Positions 1 through 14,135 of a stretch of 64,000 bases of DNA are shown piece after piece. Made by a program: the position numbers and the translations under genes. This DNA comes from Loxodes magnus (lineage: Eukaryota > Ciliophora > Karyorelictea > Loxodida > Loxodidae), in the NCBI GenBank assembly GCA_946699065.1, contig CAMPDV010002017.1, positions 1 through 64,000 of the forward strand, read 5' to 3'. Numbering within the stretch: position 1 is the first letter of the stretch; every line of letters begins with the position of its first letter. The notes below the pieces were generated by a model. That model ran no database searches, was not told where the DNA came from, and worked only from the letters and a program-made list of their open reading frames with translations.

Positions 1-2518
1 TTACTTGCTTTTCTACTTCATTGTTCTTTGAAATCTCATCTTTCTCATTTTATTACTTTCAATTATGATCTTCAGACTCTTTTACTTGCTTTTCTACTTC
101 ACTTTTCTTTGAAATCTCATCACTTTCTCATTTTATTACTTCATATATGATCTTCAGACTCTCTTACACACTATTCTACTTCACTTTTCTTTGAAATCTC
201 ATCTCTCTCATTTTATTACTTTCAATTATGATCTTCAGACTCTTTTACTTGCTTTTCTACTTCAATGTTCTTTGAAATCTAATCTCTTTCTCATTTTATT
301 ACTTTCAATTATGATCTTCAGACTCTTTTACTTGCTTTTCTACTTCACTTTTCTTATAAATCTAATCTCTTTCTCATTTTATTACTTTCAATTATGATCT
401 TCAGACTCTTTTACTTGCTTTTCTACTTCATTGTTCTTTGAAATCTCATCTCTCTCATTTTATTACTTTCAATTATGATCTTCAGACTCTCTTACACACT
501 ATTCTACTTCACTTTTCTTTGAAATCTCATCTCTCTCATTTTATTACTTTCAATTATGATCTTCAGACTCTTTTACTTGCTTTTCTACTTCAATGTTCTT
601 TGAAATCTCATCTCTTTCTCATTTTATTACTTTCAATTATGATCTTCAGACTCTTTTACTTGCTTTTCTACTTCACTGTTCTTTGAAATCTCATCTCTCT
701 CATTTTATTACTTTCAATTATGATCTTCAGACTCTTTTACTTGCTTTTCTACTTCAATGTTCTTTGAAATCTCATCTCTTTCTCATTTTATTACTTTCAA
801 TTATGATCTTCAGACTCTTTTACTTGCTTTTCTACTTCACTTTTCTTATAAATCTAATCTCTCTCATTTATAACTTTCATATATGATCTTCAGACTCTTT
901 TACTTGCTTTTCTACTTCACTTTTCTTTGAAATCTCATCTCTCTCATTTTATTACTTTCATATATGATCTTCAGATTTCTTTGCTTTTCTACTTCACTGT
1001 TCTTTGAAATCTCATCTCTCTCATTTTATTACTTCATATATGATCTTCAGACTCTCTTACACACTATTCTATTTCACTTTTCTTTGAAATCTCATCTCTC
1101 TCATTTTATTACTTTCAATTATGATCTTCAGACTCTTTTACTTGCTTTTCTACTTCACTGTTCTTTGAAATCTCATCTCTTTCTCATTTTATTACTTTCA
1201 ATTATGATCTTCAGACTCTTTTACTTGCTTTTCTACTTCAATGTTCTTTGAAATCTCATCTCTTTCTCATTTTATTACTTTCAATTATGATCTTCAGACT
1301 CTTTTACTTGCTTTTCTACTTCACTGTTCTTTGAAATCTCATCTCTTTCTCATTTTATTACTTTCAATTATGATCTTCAGACTCTTTTACTTGCTTTTCT
1401 ACTTCATTGTTCTTTGAAATCTCATCTCTCTCATTTTATTACTTTCAATTATGATCTTCAGACTCTTTTACTTGCTTTTCTACTTCAATGTTCTTTGAAA
1501 TCTCATCTCTTTCTCATTTTATTACTTTCATATATGATCTTCAGACTCTTTTACTTTCTTTTCTACTTCACTTTTCTTATAAATCTAATCTCTCTCATTT
1601 TATTACTTTCAATTATGATCTTCAGACTCTTTTACTTGCTTTTCTACTTCATTGTTCTTTGAAATCTCATCTCTCTCATTTTATTACTTTCAATTATGAT
1701 CTTTAGACTCTTTTACTTGCTTTTCTACTTCAATGTTCTTTGAAATCTCATCTCTTTCTCATTTTATTACTTTCAATTATGATCTTCAGACTCTTTTACT
1801 TGCTTTTCTACTTCACTTTTCTTATAAATCTAATCTCTCTCATTTTATTACTTTCAATTATGATCTTCAGACTCTTTTACTTGCTTTTCTACTTCATTGT
1901 TCTTTGAAATCTCATCTCTCTCATTTTATTACTTTCAATTATGATCTTTAGACTCTTTTACTTGCTTTTCTACTTCAATGTTCTTTGAAATCTCATCTCT
2001 TTCTCATTTTATTACTTTCAATTATGATCTTCAGACTCTTTTACTTGCTTTTCTACTTCACTTTTCTTATAAATCTCATCTCTTTCTCATTCTATTACTT
2101 TCAATTATGATCTTCAGACTCTTTTACTTGCTTTTCTACTTCATTGTTCTTTGAAATCTCATCTTTCTCATTTTATTACTTTCAATTATGATCTTCAGAC
2201 TCTTTTACTTGCTTTTCTACTTCACTTTTCTTTGAAATCTCATCTCTCTCATTTTATTACTTTCAATTATGATCTTTAGACTCTTTTACTTGCTTTTCTA
2301 CTTCATTGTTCTTTGAAATCTCATCTCTTTCTCATTCTATTACTTTCAATTATGATCTTCAGACTCTTTTACTTGCTTTTCTACTTCATTGTTCTTTGAA
2401 ATCTCATCTTTCTCATTTTATTACTTTCAATTATGATCTTCAGACTCTTTTACTTGCTTTTCTACTTCACTTTTCTTTGAAATCTCATCACTTTCTCATT
2501 TTATTACTTCATATATGA
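1..2518 (+). repeat. Higher-order block, left copy (unit about 2.4-2.6 kb)
   Basis: The variant order in this block is repeated in the adjacent block 2,369-5,134. The offset is 2,368 bp at the left (191 matches 2,559; 438 matches 2,806), rises to 2,699 (964 matches 3,663) and settles at 2,616 (1,414 matches 4,030; 2,306 matches 4,922). The offset changes are close to whole monomer numbers, so the copies differ by gain or loss of monomers. The block is cut by the window start. Confidence 0.8.
151..160. repeat. 10-bp perfect palindrome variant, TCATATATGA (example)
   Basis: In many monomers the usual TTCAATTATGATC reads TTCATATATGATC, which creates the self-complementary TCATATATGA. This is the first example; the variant is frequent in domain B and scattered in A. 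The usual form TCAATTATGA is not a perfect palindrome. It could be a protein-binding dyad, but no function is shown. Confidence 0.6.
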
Positions 2519-5134
2519 TCTTCAGACTCTCTTACACACTATTCTACTTCACTTTTCTTTGAAATCTCATCTCTCTCATTTTATTACTTTCAATTATGAT
2601 CTTCAGACTCTTTTACTTGCTTTTCTACTTCAATGTTCTTTGAAATCTAATCTCTTTCTCATTTTATTACTTTCAATTATGATCTTCAGACTCTTTTACT
2701 TGCTTTTCTACTTCACTTTTCTTATAAATCTAATCTCTTTCTCATTTTATTACTTTCAATTATGATCTTCAGACTCTTTTACTTGCTTTTCTACTTCATT
2801 GTTCTTTGAAATCTCATCTCTCTCATTTTATTACTTTCAATTATGATCTTCAGACTCTCTTACACACTATTCTACTTCACTTTTCTTTGAAATCTCATCT
2901 CTCTCATTTTATTACTTTCAATTATGATCTTCAGACTCTTTTACTTGCTTTTCTACTTCAATGTTCTTTGAAATCTCATCTCTTTCTCATTTTATTACTT
3001 TCAATTATGATCTTCAGACTCTTTTACTTGCTTTTTCTACTTCACTTTTCTTATAAATCTAATCTCTTTCTCATTTTATTACTTTCATATATGATCTTCA
3101 GACTCTTTTACTTGCTTTTCTACTTCACTTTTCTTTGAAATCTCATCTCTCTCATTTTATTACTTTCAATTATGATCTTTAGACTCTTTTACTTGCTTTT
3201 CTACTTCAATGTTCTTTGAAATCTCATCTCTTTCTCATTTTATTACTTTCAATTATGATCTTTAGACTCTTTTACTTGCTTTTCTACTTCATTGTTCTTT
3301 GAAATCTCATCTTTCTCATTTTATTACTTTCAATTATGATCTTCAGACTCTTTTACTTGCTTTTCTACTTCACTGTTCTTTGAAATCTCATCTCTTTCTC
3401 ATTTTATTACTTTCAATTATGATCTTCAGACTCTTTTACTTGCTTTTCTACTTCAATGTTCTTTGAAATCTCATCTCTTTCTCATTTTATTACTTTCAAT
3501 TATGATCTTCAGACTCTTTTACTTGCTTTTCTACTTCACTTTTCTTATAAATCTAATCTCTCTCATTTATAACTTTCATATATGATCTTCAGACTCTTTT
3601 ACTTGCTTTTCTACTTCACTTTTCTTTGAAATCTCATCTCTCTCATTTTATTACTTTCATATATGATCTTCAGATTTCTTTGCTTTTCTACTTCACTGTT
3701 CTTTGAAATCTCATCTCTCTCATTTTATTACTTCATATATGATCTTCAGACTCTCTTACACACTATTCTACTTCACTTTTCTTTGAAATCTCATCTCTCT
3801 CATTTTATTACTTTCAATTATGATCTTCAGACTCTTTTACTTGCTTTTCTACTTCAATGTTCTTTGAAATCTCATCTCTTTCTCATTTTATTACTTTCAA
3901 TTATGATCTTCAGACTCTTTTACTTGCTTTTCTACTTCACTGTTCTTTGAAATCTCATCTCTTTCTCATTTTATTACTTTCAATTATGATCTTCAGACTC
4001 TTTTACTTGCTTTTCTACTTCATTGTTCTTTGAAATCTCATCTCTCTCATTTTATTACTTTCAATTATGATCTTCAGACTCTTTTACTTGCTTTTCTACT
4101 TCAATGTTCTTTGAAATCTCATCTCTTTCTCATTTTATTACTTTCATATATGATCTTCAGACTCTTTTACTTTCTTTTCTACTTCACTTTTCTTATAAAT
4201 CTAATCTCTCTCATTTTATTACTTTCAATTATGATCTTCAGACTCTTTTACTTGCTTTTCTACTTCATTGTTCTTTGAAATCTCATCTCTCTCATTTTAT
4301 TACTTTCAATTATGATCTTTAGACTCTTTTACTTGCTTTTCTACTTCAATGTTCTTTGAAATCTCATCTCTTTCTCATTTTATTACTTTCAATTATGATC
4401 TTCAGACTCTTTTACTTGCTTTTCTACTTCACTTTTCTTATAAATCTAATCTCTCTCATTTTATTACTTTCAATTATGATCTTCAGACTCTTTTACTTGC
4501 TTTTCTACTTCATTGTTCTTTGAAATCTCATCTCTCTCATTTTATTACTTTCAATTATGATCTTTAGACTCTTTTACTTGCTTTTCTACTTCAATGTTCT
4601 TTGAAATCTCATCTCTTTCTCATTTTATTACTTTCAATTATGATCTTCAGACTCTTTTACTTGCTTTTCTACTTCACTTTTCTTATAAATCTCATCTCTT
4701 TCTCATTCTATTACTTTCAATTATGATCTTTAGACTCTTTTACTTGCTTTTCTACTTCATTGTTCTTTGAAATCTCATCTTTCTCATTTTATTACTTTCA
4801 ATTATGATCTTCAGACTCTTTTACTTGCTTTTCTACTTCACTTTTCTTTGAAATCTCATCTCTCTCATTTTATTACTTTCAATTATGATCTTTAGACTCT
4901 TTTACTTGCTTTTCTACTTCATTGTTCTTTGAAATCTCATCTCTTTCTCATTCTATTACTTTCAATTATGATCTTCAGACTCTTTTACTTGCTTTTCTAC
5001 TTCATTGTTCTTTGAAATCTCATCTTTCTCATTTTATTACTTTCAATTATGATCTTCAGACTCTTTTACTTGCTTTTCTACTTCACTTTTCTTTGAAATC
5101 TCATCACTTTCTCATTTTATTACTTCATATATGA
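2369..5134 (+). repeat. Higher-order block, second copy
   Basis: This is the second copy of the 1-2,518 block. It carries about four extra monomers between about 3,140 and 3,600, then loses one relative to the first copy. Rare markers are shared in order: CATCACTTTCTCAT followed by TTACACACTATTC, the CAGATTTCTTTGC deletion variant (972 and 3,671), and CATTCTATTAC. A further, more distant copy lies near 61.2-63.5 kb. Confidence 0.8.
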
Positions 5135-6362
5135 TCTTCAGACTCTTTTACTTGCTTTTCTACTTCACTTTTCTTTGAAATCTCATCTCTCTCATTTTAT
5201 TACTTTCAATTATGATCTTCAGACTCTTTTACTTGCTTTTCTACTTCAATGTTCTTTGAAATCTCATCTCTTTCTCATTTTATTACTTTCAATTATGATC
5301 TTCAGACTCTTTTACTTGCTTTTCTACTTCACTTTTCTTATAAATCTAATCTCTCTCATTTTATTACTTTCAATTATGATCTTCAGACTCTTTTACTTGC
5401 TTTTCTACTTCATTGTTCTTTGAAATCTCATCTCTCTCATTTTATTACTTTCAATTATGATCTTTAGACTCTTTTACTTGCTTTTCTACTTCAATGTTCT
5501 TTGAAATCTCATCTCTTTCTCATTTTATTACTTTCAATTATGATCTTCAGACTCTTTTACTTGCTTTTCTACTTCACTTTTCTTATAAATCTCATCTCTT
5601 TCTCATTTTATTACTTTCAATTATGATCTTCAGACTCTTTTACTTGCTTTTCTACTTCACTTTTCTTATAAATCTAATCTCTCTCATTTTATTACTTTCA
5701 ATTATGATCTTCAGACTCTTTTACTTGCTTTTCTACTTCATTGTTCTTTGAAATCTCATCTCTCTCATTTTATTACTTTCAATTATGATCTTTAGACTCT
5801 TTTACTTGCTTTTCTACTTCAATGTTCTTTGAAATCTCATCTCTTTCTCATTTTATTACTTTCAATTATGATCTTCAGACTCTTTTACTTGCTTTTCTAC
5901 TTCACTTTTCTTATAAATCTCATCTCTTTCTCATTCTATTACTTTCAATTATGATCTTTAGACTCTTTTACTTGCTTTTCTACTTCATTGTTCTTTGAAA
6001 TCTCATCTTTCTCATTTTATTACTTTCAATTATGATCTTCAGACTCTTTTACTTGCTTTTCTACTTCACTTTTCTTTGAAATCTCATCTCTCTCATTTTA
6101 TTACTTTCAATTATGATCTTTAGACTCTTTTACTTGCTTTTCTACTTCATTGTTCTTTGAAATCTCATCTCTTTCTCATTCTATTACTTTCAATTATGAT
6201 CTTCAGACTCTTTTACTTGCTTTTCTACTTCATTGTTCTTTGAAATCTCATCTTTCTCATTTTATTACTTTCAATTATGATCTTCAGACTCTTTTACTTG
6301 CTTTTCTACTTCACTTTTCTTTGAAATCTCATCACTTTCTCATTTTATTACTTCATATATGA
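5135..6362 (+). repeat. Partial third copy of the left higher-order block
   Basis: The right half, about 5,750-6,362, matches about 4,522-5,134 at an offset of 1,228 bp, including the CATTCTATTAC and CATCACTTTCTCAT markers. The left half resembles 4,030-4,435 at an offset of 1,145 bp with some substitutions. This looks like another round of local block amplification. Confidence 0.7.
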
Positions 6363-6880
6363 TCTTCAGACTCTCTTACACACTATTCTACTTCACTTTT
6401 CTTTGAAATCTCATCTCTCTCATTTTATTACTTTCAATTATGATCTTCAGACTCTTTTACTTGCTTTTCTACTTCAATGTTCTTTGAAATCTCATCTCTT
6501 TCTCATTTTATTACTTTCAATTATGATCTTCAGACTCTTTTACTTGCTTTTCTACTTCACTTTTCTTATAAATCTAATCTCTTTCTCATTTTATTACTTT
6601 CATATATGATCTTCAGACTCTTTTACTTGCTTTTCTACTTCACTTTTCTTTGAAATCTCATCTTTCTCATTTTATTACTTTCAATTATGATCTTCAGACT
6701 CTTTTACTTGCTTTTCTACTTCAATGTTCTTTGAAATCTCATCTCTTTCTCATTTTATTACTTTCAATTATGATCTTCAGACTCTTTTACTTGCTTTTCT
6801 ACTTCATTGTTCTTTGAAATCTCATCTTTCTCATTTTATTACTTTCAATTATGATCTTCAGACTCTTTTACTTGCTTTTC
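6150..6880 (+). repeat. Block repeated at 9,581-10,311
   Basis: Matches 9,581-10,311 at a constant offset of 3,431 bp (6,150, 6,403 and 6,724 pair with 9,581, 9,834 and 10,155). Only isolated substitutions were noticed, for example CATCTTTCTCAT against CATCTCTCTCAT near 6,660. Similarity ends near 6,880. Confidence 0.7.
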
Positions 6881-7510
6881 TACTTCAATGTTCTTTGAAA
6901 TCTCATCTCTTTCTCATTTTATTACTTTCAATTATGATCTTCAGACTCTTTTACTTGCTTTTCTACTTCACTTTTCTTATAAATCTAATCTCTTTCTCAT
7001 TTTATTACTTTCATATATGATCTTCAGACTCTTTTACTTGCTTTTCTACTTCACTTTTCTTTGAAATCTCATCTCTCTCATTTTATTACTTTCAATTATG
7101 ATCTTTAGACTCTTTTACTTGCTTTTCTACTTCATTGTTCTTTGAAATCTCATCTCTCTCATTTTATCACTTTCAATTATGATCTTCAGACTCTTTTACT
7201 TGCTTTTCTACTTCAATGTTCTTTGAAATCTCATCTCTTTCTCATTTTATTACTTTCAATTATGATCTTCAGACTCTTTTACTTGCTTTTCTACTTCACT
7301 TTTCTTATAAATCTAATCTCTCTCATTTATAACTTTCATATATGATCTTCAGACTCTTTTACTTGCTTTTCTACTTCACTTTTCTTTGAAATCTCATCTC
7401 TCTCATTTTATTACTTTCAATTATGATCTTTAGACTCTTTTACTTGCTTTTCTACTTCATTGTTCTTTGAAATCTCATCTCTTTCTCATTCTATTACTTT
7501 CAATTATGAT

Positions 7511-8150
7511 CTTCAGACTCTTTTACTTGCTTTTCTACTTCATTGTTCTTTGAAATCTCATCTTTCTCATTTTATTACTTTCAATTATGATCTTCAGACT
7601 CTTTTACTTGCTTTTCTACTTCACTTTTCTTTGAAATCTCATCTCTCTCATTTTATTACTTTCAATTATGATCTTCAGACTCTTTTACTTGCTTTTCTAC
7701 TTCACTGTTCTTTGAAATCTCATCTCTTTCTCATTTTATTACTTTCAATTATGATCTTCAGACTCTTTTACTTGCTTTTCTACTTCACTTTTCTTTGAAA
7801 TCTCATCTCTCTCATTTTATTACTTTCAATTATGATCTTCAGACTCTCTTACACACTATTCTACTTCACTTTTCTTTGAAATCTCATCTCTCTCATTTTA
7901 TTACTTTCAATTATGATCTTCAGACTCTTTTACTTGCTTTTCTACTTCAATGTTCTTTGAAATCTCATCTCTTTCTCATTTTATTACTTTCAATTATGAT
8001 CTTCAGACTCTTTTACTTGCTTTTCTACTTCACTTTTCTTATAAATCTAATCTCTCTCATTTATTACTTTCAATTATGATCTTCAGACTCTTTTTACTTG
8101 CTTTTCTACTTCACTGTTCTTTGAAATCTCATCTCTCTCATTTTATTACT
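7511..8150 (+). repeat. Block repeated at about 10,532-11,170
   Basis: Matches about 10,532-11,170 at an offset of 3,021 bp (7,795 pairs with 10,816). One copy has an extra T in a T-run at about 8,092. The block contains a TTACACACTATTC monomer and the TATAAATCTAATC variant in the same order in both copies. Confidence 0.65.
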
Positions 8151-11100
8151 TTCAATTATGATCTTCAGACTCTTTTACTTGCTTTTCTACTTCATTGTTC
8201 TTTGAAATCTCATCTCTCTCATTTTATTACTTTCAATTATGATCTTCAGACTCTCTTACACACTATTCTACTTCACTTTTCTTTGAAATCTCATCTCTCT
8301 CATTTTATTACTTTCAATTATGATCTTCAGACTCTTTTACTTGCTTTTCTACTTCACTTTTCTTATAAATCTAATCTCTCTCATTTATTACTTTCAATTA
8401 TGATCTTCAGACTCTTTTACTTGCTTTTCTACTTCACTGTTCTTTGAAATCTCATCTCTCTCATTTTATTACTTTCAATTATGATCTTCAGACTCTTTTA
8501 CTTGCTTTTCTACTTCACTTTTCTTTGAAATCTCATCTCTCTCATTTTATTACTTTCAATTATGATCTTCAGACTCTCTTACACACTATTCTACTTCACT
8601 TTTCTTTGAAATCTCATCTCTCTCATTTTATTACTTTCAATTATGATCTTCAGACTCTTTTACTTGCTTTTCTACTTCATTGTTCTTTGAAATCTCATCT
8701 CTTTCTCATTTTATTACTTTCAATTATGATCTTCAGACTCTTTTACTTGCTTTTCTACTTCATTGTTCTTTGAAATCTCATCTTTCTCATTTTATTACTT
8801 TCAATTATGATCTTCAGACTCTTTTACTTGCTTTTCTACTTCACTTTTCTTTGAAATCTCATCTCTCTCATTTTATTACTTTCAATTATGATCTTCAGAC
8901 TCTTTTACTTGCTTTTCTACTTCATTGTTCTTTGAAATCTCATCTCTCTCATTTTATTACTTTCAATTATGATCTTTAGACTCTTTTACTTGCTTTTCTA
9001 CTTCAATGTTCTTTGAAATCTCATCTCTTTCTCATTTTATTACTTTCAATTATGATCTTCAGACTCTTTTACTTGCTTTTCTACTTCACTTTTCTTTGAA
9101 ATCTCATCTCTCTCATTTTATTACTTTCAATTATGATCTTCAGACTCTTTTACTTTCTTTTCTACTTCACTTTTCTTATAAATCTAATCTCTCTCATTTT
9201 ATTACTTTCAATTATGATCTTTAGACTCTTTTACTTGCTTTTCTACTTCAATGTTCTTTGAAATCTCATCTCTTTCTCATTTTATTACTTTCAATTATGA
9301 TCTTCAGACTCTTTTACTTGCTTTTCTACTTCACTTTTCTTATAAATCTCATCTCTTTCTCATTCTATTACTTTCAATTATGATCTTTAGACTCTTTTAC
9401 TTGCTTTTCTACTTCACTGTTCTTTGAAATCTCATCTCTTTCTCATTTTATTACTTTCAATTATGATCTTCAGACTCTTTTACTTGCTTTTCTACTTCAC
9501 TTTTCTTTGAAATCTCATCTCTCTCATTTTATTACTTTCAATTATGATCTTCAGACTCTTTTACTTGCTTTTCTACTTCATTGTTCTTTGAAATCTCATC
9601 TCTTTCTCATTCTATTACTTTCAATTATGATCTTCAGACTCTTTTACTTGCTTTTCTACTTCATTGTTCTTTGAAATCTCATCTTTCTCATTTTATTACT
9701 TTCAATTATGATCTTCAGACTCTTTTACTTGCTTTTCTACTTCACTTTTCTTTGAAATCTCATCACTTTCTCATTTTATTACTTCATATATGATCTTCAG
9801 ACTCTCTTACACACTATTCTACTTCACTTTTCTTTGAAATCTCATCTCTCTCATTTTATTACTTTCAATTATGATCTTCAGACTCTTTTACTTGCTTTTC
9901 TACTTCAATGTTCTTTGAAATCTCATCTCTTTCTCATTTTATTACTTTCAATTATGATCTTCAGACTCTTTTACTTGCTTTTCTACTTCACTTTTCTTAT
10001 AAATCTAATCTCTTTCTCATTTTATTACTTTCATATATGATCTTCAGACTCTTTTACTTGCTTTTCTACTTCACTTTTCTTTGAAATCTCATCTCTCTCA
10101 TTTTATTACTTTCAATTATGATCTTCAGACTCTTTTACTTGCTTTTCTACTTCAATGTTCTTTGAAATCTCATCTCTTTCTCATTTTATTACTTTCAATT
10201 ATGATCTTCAGACTCTTTTACTTGCTTTTCTACTTCATTGTTCTTTGAAATCTCATCTTTCTCATTTTATTACTTTCAATTATGATCTTCAGACTCTTTT
10301 ACTTGCTTTTCTACTTCACTTTTCTTTGAAATCTCATCTCTCTCATTTTATTACTTTCAATTATGATCTTTAGACTCTTTTACTTGCTTTTCTACTTCAA
10401 TGTTCTTTGAAATCTCATCTCTTTCTCATTTTATTACTTTCAATTATGATCTTTAGACTCTTTTACTTGCTTTTCTACTTCATTGTTCTTTGAAATCTCA
10501 TCTTTCTCATTTTATTACTTTCAATTATGATCTTCAGACTCTTTTACTTGCTTTTCTACTTCATTGTTCTTTGAAATCTCATCTTTCTCATTTTATTACT
10601 TTCAATTATGATCTTCAGACTCTTTTACTTGCTTTTCTACTTCACTTTTCTTTGAAATCTCATCTCTCTCATTTTATTACTTTCAATTATGATCTTCAGA
10701 CTCTTTTACTTGCTTTTCTACTTCACTGTTCTTTGAAATCTCATCTCTTTCTCATTTTATTACTTTCAATTATGATCTTCAGACTCTTTTACTTGCTTTT
10801 CTACTTCACTTTTCTTTGAAATCTCATCTCTCTCATTTTATTACTTTCAATTATGATCTTCAGACTCTCTTACACACTATTCTACTTCACTTTTCTTTGA
10901 AATCTCATCTCTCTCATTTTATTACTTTCAATTATGATCTTCAGACTCTTTTACTTGCTTTTCTACTTCAATGTTCTTTGAAATCTCATCTCTTTCTCAT
11001 TTTATTACTTTCAATTATGATCTTCAGACTCTTTTACTTGCTTTTCTACTTCACTTTTCTTATAAATCTAATCTCTCTCATTTATTACTTTCAATTATGA

Positions 11101-12920
11101 TCTTCAGACTCTTTTACTTGCTTTTCTACTTCACTGTTCTTTGAAATCTCATCTCTCTCATTTTATTACTTTCAATTATGATCTTTAGACTCTTTTACTT
11201 GCTTTTCTACTTCATTGTTCTTTGAAATCTCATCTCTTTCTCATTTTATTACTTTCAATTATGATCTTCAGACTCTTTTACTTGCTTTTCTACTTCACTG
11301 TTCTTTGAAATCTCATCTCTTTCTCATTTTATTACTTTCAATTATGATCTTCAGACTCTTTTACTTTCCTTTCTACTTCACTTTTCTTTGAAATCTCATC
11401 TCTCTCATTTTATTACTTTCAATTATGATCTTCAGACTCTTTTACTTGCTTTTCTACTTCACTTTTCTTTGAAATCTCATCTCTCTCATTTTATTACTTT
11501 CAATTATGATCTTCAGACTCTTTTACTTGCTTTTCTACTTCAATGTTCTTTGAAATCTCATCTCTTTCTCATTTTATTACTTTCAATTATGATCTTCAGA
11601 CTCTTTTACTTGCTTTTCTACTTCACTGTTCTTTGAAATCTCATCTCTCTCATTTTATTACTTCATATATGATCTTCAGACTCTCTTACACACTATTCTA
11701 CTTCACTTTTCTTTGAAATCTCATCTCTCTCATTTTATTACTTTCAATTATGATCTTCAGACTCTTTTACTTGCTTTTCTACTTCACTTTTCTTTGAAAT
11801 CTCATCTCTTTCTCATTTTATTACTTTCAATTATGATCTTCAGACTCTTTTACTTGCTTTTCTACTTCACTTTTCTTATAAATCTAATCTCTCTCATTTA
11901 TTACTTTCAATTATGATCTTCAGACTCTTTTACTTGCTTTTCTACTTCACTGTTCTTTGAAATCTCATCTCTCTCATTTTATTACTTCATATATGATCTT
12001 CAGACTCTCTTACACACTATTCTACTTCACTTTTCTTTGAAATCTCATCTCTCTCATTTTATTACTTTCAATTATGATCTTCAGACTCTTTTACTTGCTT
12101 TTCTACTTCACTTTTCTTTGAAATCTCATCTCTTTCTCATTTTATTACTTTCAATTATGATCTTCAGACTCTTTTACTTGCTTTTCTACTTCACTTTTCT
12201 TATAAATCTAATCTCTCTCATTTATTACTTTCAATTATGATCTTCAGACTCTTTTACTTGCTTTTCTACTTCACTGTTCTTTGAAATCTCATCTCTCTCA
12301 TTTTATTACTTTCAATTATGATCTTTAGACTCTTTTACTTGCTTTTCTACTTCATTGTTCTTTGAAATCTCATCTCTTTCTCATTTTATTACTTTCAATT
12401 ATGATCTTCAGACTCTTTTACTTGCTTTTCTACTTCACTGTTCTTTGAAATCTCATCTCTTTCTCATTTTATTACTTTCAATTATGATCTTCAGACTCTT
12501 TTACTTTCCTTTCTACTTCACTTTTCTTTGAAATCTCATCTCTCTCATTTTATTACTTTCAATTATGATCTTCAGACTCTTTTACTTGCTTTTCTACTTC
12601 ACTTTTCTTTGAAATCTCATCTCTCTCATTTTATTACTTTCAATTATGATCTTCAGACTCTTTTACTTGCTTTTCTACTTCAATGTTCTTTGAAATCTCA
12701 TCTCTTTCTCATTTTATTACTTTCAATTATGATCTTCAGACTCTTTTACTTGCTTTTCTACTTCACTGTTCTTTGAAATCTCATCTCTCTCATTTTATTA
12801 CTTCATATATGATCTTCAGACTCTCTTACACACTATTCTACTTCACTTTTCTTTGAAATCTCATCTCTCTCATTTTATTACTTTCAATTATGATCTTCAG
12901 ACTCTTTTACTTGCTTTTCT
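11101..12920 (+). repeat. Nested tandem block duplications (1,140 bp and 324 bp)
   Basis: About 11,101-11,780 recurs at 12,241-12,920 (offset 1,140; 11,388 pairs with 12,528). Inside it, about 11,640-11,963 recurs immediately at 11,964-12,287 (offset 324, four monomers; 11,713 pairs with 12,037). The nesting shows at least two successive amplification steps. The uncommon TTACTTTCCTTTCTAC variant appears once in each 1,140-bp copy. Confidence 0.75.
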
Positions 12921-14135
12921 ACTTCAATGTTCTTTGAAATCTCATCTCTTTCTCATTTTATTACTTTCAATTATGATCTTCAGACTCTTTTACTTGCTTT
13001 TCTACTTCATTGTTCTTTGAAATCTCATCTTTCTCATTTTATTACTTTCAATTATGATCTTCAGACTCTTTTACTTGCTTTTCTACTTCATTGTTCTTTG
13101 AAATCTCATCTCTCTCATTTTATTACTTTCAATTATGATCTTCAGACTCTTTTACTTGCTTTTCTACTTCAATGTTCTTTGAAATCTCATCTCTTTCTCA
13201 TTTTATTACTTTCAATTATGATCTTCAGACTCTTTTACTTGCTTTTCTACTTCACTGTTCTTTGAAATCTCATCTCTCTCATTTTATTACTTCATATATG
13301 ATCTTCAGACTCTCTTACACACTATTCTACTTCACTTTTCTTTGAAATCTCATCTCTCTCATTTTATTACTTTCAATTATGATCTTCAGACTCTTTTACT
13401 TGCTTTTCTACTTCAATGTTCTTTGAAATCTCATCTCTTTCTCATTTTATTACTTTCAATTATGATCTTCAGACTCTTTTACTTGCTTTTCTACTTCATT
13501 GTTCTTTGAAATCTCATCTCTCTCATTTTATCACTTTCAATTATGATCTTCAGACTCTTTTACTTGCTTTTCTACTTCAATGTTCTTTGAAATCTCATCT
13601 CTTTCTCATTTTATTACTTTCAATTATGATCTTCAGACTCTTTTACTTGCTTTTCTACTTCACTTTTCTTATAAATCTAATCTCTCTCATTTATAACTTT
13701 CATATATGATCTTCAGACTCTTTTACTTGCTTTTCTACTTCACTTTTCTTTGAAATCTCATCTCTCTCATTTTATTACTTTCAATTATGATCTTTAGACT
13801 CTTTTACTTGCTTTTCTACTTCATTGTTCTTTGAAATCTCATCTCTTTCTCATTCTATTACTTTCAATTATGATCTTCAGACTCTTTTACTTGCTTTTCT
13901 ACTTCATTGTTCTTTGAAATCTCATCTTTCTCATTTTATTACTTTCAATTATGATCTTCAGACTCTTTTACTTGCTTTTCTACTTCACTTTTCTTTGAAA
14001 TCTCATCTCTCTCATTTTATTACTTTCAATTATGATCTTCAGACTCTTTTACTTGCTTTTCTACTTCACTGTTCTTTGAAATCTCATCTCTTTCTCATTT
14101 TATTACTTTCAATTATGATCTTCAGACTCTTTTAC
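12680..14135 (+). repeat. Block repeated at 14,723-16,178 (offset 2,043)
   Basis: 12,927, 13,416 and 13,824 pair with 14,970, 15,459 and 15,867, all at 2,043 bp. The copies part near 14,135/16,178, where one continues TTACTTGC and the other TTACTTTC. The right-hand copy, not this one, matches the distant copy at 54-58.98 kb, which fixes the order of events. Confidence 0.75.
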
